64,000 bases of DNA. Origin: Chloroflexota bacterium. GTDB taxonomy: Bacteria > Chloroflexota > Anaerolineae > J036 > Brachytrichaceae. A program made the position numbers and the translations under genes. The notes below the pieces were generated by a model. It was not told the DNA's origin and searched no databases. It was given only the letters and a program-made list of their open reading frames with translations. This document shows positions 61,998-64,000 of the stretch, piece by piece (the first letter of the stretch is position 1; every line of letters begins with the position of its first letter). Location: NCBI GenBank assembly GCA_025354985.1, contig JANXLU010000068.1, forward strand, positions 1 to 64,000, read 5' to 3'.

Positions 61998-63800
61998 ATG
62001 TCTACGAATTTGTCTCGCATTCGAAACTTTTGCATCATTGCCCATGTCGATCACGGCAAGAGCACGCTGGCGGATCGACTTTTGGAATCCACCGGCACCG
62101 TCACCAAGCGCGAGATGCAGTCTCAATTGCTCGACAGCATGGATCTTGAACGAGAGAAAGGTGTAACCATCAAGGCATCCGCCGTGCGAATGGACTACAC
62201 GGCCGATAGCGGTGAAACCTTTGAAATCAACCTCATCGATACGCCGGGACACGTCGACTTTACATACGAGGTAAGCCGGGCTCTAAATGCGTGTGAGGGC
62301 GCCCTGCTCGTAGTTGATGCCTCGCAGGGCGTTGAAGCTCAGACTCTGGCAAACCTGTATCTGGCGATCGATGCCGGCCTTCACGTGATTCCAGTCATCA
62401 ACAAAATCGACCTCCCCCATGCCCGACCCGATGAGGTCGCGGAAGAAGTGGGCAATCTGTTGGGTGACGACCCGACGGAGATTCTCAAGATCAGCGCGAA
62501 AGAAGGCAAGGGCATTCGCGAGGTTCTTGAACGCGTTGTACGTGACGTCCCCCCTCCAAAAGGTGATTCGGATAAGCCGCTCCAGGCATTGATCTTCGAC
62601 AGCCACTATGATGCGTATAAGGGCGTGATCGCATACGTCCGCGTCATAAATGGCCATATAGACATGAAGACAAAATTGCGCATGTGTGCAACTGGTGCGC
62701 TATGTGATGCCATCGAGATTGGAAACTTTACACCGCGCATGAATCCACTTCCCGAAATCAACGCGGGCGAGGTAGGCTATATTGCCACGGGATTTAAGAC
62801 TGTGCGTGAATGTCGCGTGGGTGACACGCTGGTAAATGCCAGTAATCCGGCGGAACCTTTAATGGGGTACAAGCCGGCCAAGCCAATGGTCTTTGCTGGG
62901 GTGTTCCCAACCTACACGGATGAATATCCATTGCTGCGCGATGCACTTGACAAATTGCAACTAAACGATGCGTCATTGACCTTTGTACCTGAAAACAGTA
63001 CGGCTTTGGGGTTTGGTTATCGCGTTGGGTTTCTTGGCATGTTCCACATGGAAATCATTCAAGAGCGGATCGAGCGGGAATATGATCTCGATATCGTTGT
63101 CACCGCACCAAGCGTGGAATACGAGGCGATTTTGAGCAACGGTGACCTAATCAAGCTGGATAGACCATCCGACATGCCCGACCCAAGCAAGCTGACTGAG
63201 ATGCGTGAACCCTGGATGAAAATTCAGGTGTTTACCCCAAAGGAGTACATCGGCCCGATCATGGAGCTGGTTACCAAGCGCCGTGGACAGAGCGTTAATA
63301 TGGAGTACCTGGATTCAAACAGAGTACTGCTAAGCTACCGTATTCCTCTGGCCGAATTGATTGTCGATTTCTACGATCGGCTAAAGTCCATCAGCAAGGG
63401 CTATGCGTCTTTGGATTACAGCTTTGACAGTTATGACACCGGTGATCTGGTCAAGATGGACATTCTCATTAATGGTGATCCACTTGACGCGCTTTCCATG
63501 ATTGTGCACCGCGATGATGCCCAACACAAGGGCTCGTTGCTCACCCGCAAAATGAAGGACATTATTCCGCGCCAAATGTTCGAAGTGCCGATACAGGCCG
63601 CCTTGGGCGCCAAAATAATAGCCCGCGAAACCGTACGTGCCATGCGCAAGGATGTTTTGGCAAAGTGCTATGGCGGCGACATTACCCGCAAGCGCAAGCT
63701 TTTGGAAAAGCAAAAGGAAGGCAAAAAGCGCATGAAGATGGTGGGCTCGGTAGAAATCCCACAAGAGGCGTTTATGGCAATGCTTAAGCTCGACGATTGA
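61998..63800 (+). CDS. lepA: elongation factor 4 (LepA) translational GTPase
   Basis: A 600-residue GTPase that back-translocates or rescues ribosomes, normal length. G1 is AHVDHGKST (15-23), switch and G3 region [13 protein letters not shown]4 NKIDLPHA; LepA-specific parts include [37 protein letters not shown], and the C-terminal basic domain [27 protein letters not shown] 61998 puts the GTPase at the N-terminus. A pseudouridine synthase gene starts 15 nt downstream. Confidence 0.98.
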   Translation: MSTNLSRIRNFCIIAHVDHGKSTLADRLLESTGTVTKREMQSQLLDSMDLEREKGVTIKASAVRMDYTADSGETFEINLIDTPGHVDFTYEVSRALNACEGALLVVDASQGVEAQTLANLYLAIDAGLHVIPVINKIDLPHARPDEVAEEVGNLLGDDPTEILKISAKEGKGIREVLERVVRDVPPPKGDSDKPLQALIFDSHYDAYKGVIAYVRVINGHIDMKTKLRMCATGALCDAIEIGNFTPRMNPLPEINAGEVGYIATGFKTVRECRVGDTLVNASNPAEPLMGYKPAKPMVFAGVFPTYTDEYPLLRDALDKLQLNDASLTFVPENSTALGFGYRVGFLGMFHMEIIQERIEREYDLDIVVTAPSVEYEAILSNGDLIKLDRPSDMPDPSKLTEMREPWMKIQVFTPKEYIGPIMELVTKRRGQSVNMEYLDSNRVLLSYRIPLAELIVDFYDRLKSISKGYASLDYSFDSYDTGDLVKMDILINGDPLDALSMIVHRDDAQHKGSLLTRKMKDIIPRQMFEVPIQAALGAKIIARETVRAMRKDVLAKCYGGDITRKRKLLEKQKEGKKRMKMVGSVEIPQEAFMAMLKLDD

Positions 63801-63815
63801 CGTGACAACACCGCT

Positions 63816-64000
63816 GTGGAAATCCTGTATGAAGACGCTGATCTTCTGGCGGTAGACAAACCGGCGGGAATGGTGACTACGCCGGCCGCGGGCCACCCAC
63901 CGTCATTACTGTCCACGCTGAGCGCCACCCATAGTGGCTTGCTCGCCGTTCATCGGCTCGATGAAGAAACGACCGGCGTCGTTTTGTTTGCGCGGAATGA
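63816..64000 (+). CDS. RluA-family pseudouridine synthase, 5' part only (window edge)
   Basis: The frame VEILYEDADLLAVDKPAG...HRLDEETTGVVLFAR runs open to the right edge and was not in the ORF track because its stop is outside. HRLDEETTG contains the catalytic Asp motif HRLD, and DKPAGM is the usual upstream family block, so this is an RluA-type uridine-to-pseudouridine enzyme for rRNA or tRNA. No S4 domain precedes it if the start is GTG 63816, the only plausible start between the lepA stop and the first motif. About 61 codons are visible. Confidence 0.85.
   Translation, partial: MEILYEDADLLAVDKPAGMVTTPAAGHPPSLLSTLSATHSGLLAVHRLDEETTGVVLFARN

Overview
The window is about 64 kb of very gene-dense bacterial chromosome at moderately high GC. 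It has no rRNA, tRNA, CRISPR array or insertion sequence that I can see, and no gene-free stretch longer than about 300 bases. The gene content points to a Chloroflexota bacterium: giant DUF2298 ('YYY') membrane proteins in tandem, a SpoVS homologue, split glycine decarboxylase (GcvPA), several GT39-type integral membrane glycosyltransferases, and F420/FMN luciferase-like oxidoreductases. The phylum is an inference from families; I cannot assign a class.

Layout. (1) 1-1 kb: the 5' part of recA (minus strand, running off the left edge) with a readable promoter and a LexA-type box. (2) 1-4 kb: a sugar/polyol enzyme trio (SDR, sugar isomerase/epimerase, Gfo/Idh/MocA). (3) 4-19.2 kb: one tightly packed plus-strand run encoding two PMT-YYY fusion proteins, a stand-alone YYY protein, a membrane NHL propeller protein, GmhB, and a fused heptose-1-P guanylyltransferase/phosphoheptose isomerase. 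(4) 19.4-30.4 kb: a glycan block with a GT39-PA14-PA14-NHL megaprotein, a minus-strand cassette (methyltransferase, GT2, two tandem GT39) and a GT4. Together (3) and (4) look like one envelope-glycan or glycolipid locus that makes a GDP-heptose-type donor and assembles or exports sugar at the outer face of the membrane. YYY proteins have no known function, so this is the best candidate for an undescribed system.

(5) 30.5-42 kb: housekeeping and mixed genes (queA, ftsH, a tyrosine-recombinase relative that has lost its catalytic residues, a lamin-tail-domain surface protein, an AlbA/HATPase regulator, a ThDP enzyme, mutS, DUF4126, a Pro/Thr-rich anchored protein). (6) 42-47 kb: gcvH-gcvPA without the rest of the glycine cleavage operon, then spoVS-PHP phosphoesterase-flippase-like protein-DsbA-like protein. 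A perfect 16-bp inverted repeat sits inside the PHP gene. (7) 47-53 kb: three minus-strand, membrane-anchored glycoside-hydrolase-like proteins, the largest of which has lost catalytic residues in both of its barrels. (8) 53-61 kb: a catabolic block (RidA, two LLM flavin oxidoreductases, M20 amidohydrolase, enolase-superfamily dehydratase, CoA-acylating semialdehyde dehydrogenase, dihydropyrimidinase) that fits degradation of a cyclic ureide such as a pyrimidine or hydantoin. (9) 61-64 kb: an FHA-winged-helix regulator, lepA, and the start of a pseudouridine synthase gene cut by the right edge.

Gene starts were adjusted from the ORF track wherever the track's start reached back into a neighbour or away from the family's usual N-terminus. 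GTG and TTG starts and 1-14 nt overlaps are common, implying translational coupling. All functional calls rest on reading motifs by eye; no database search was possible.
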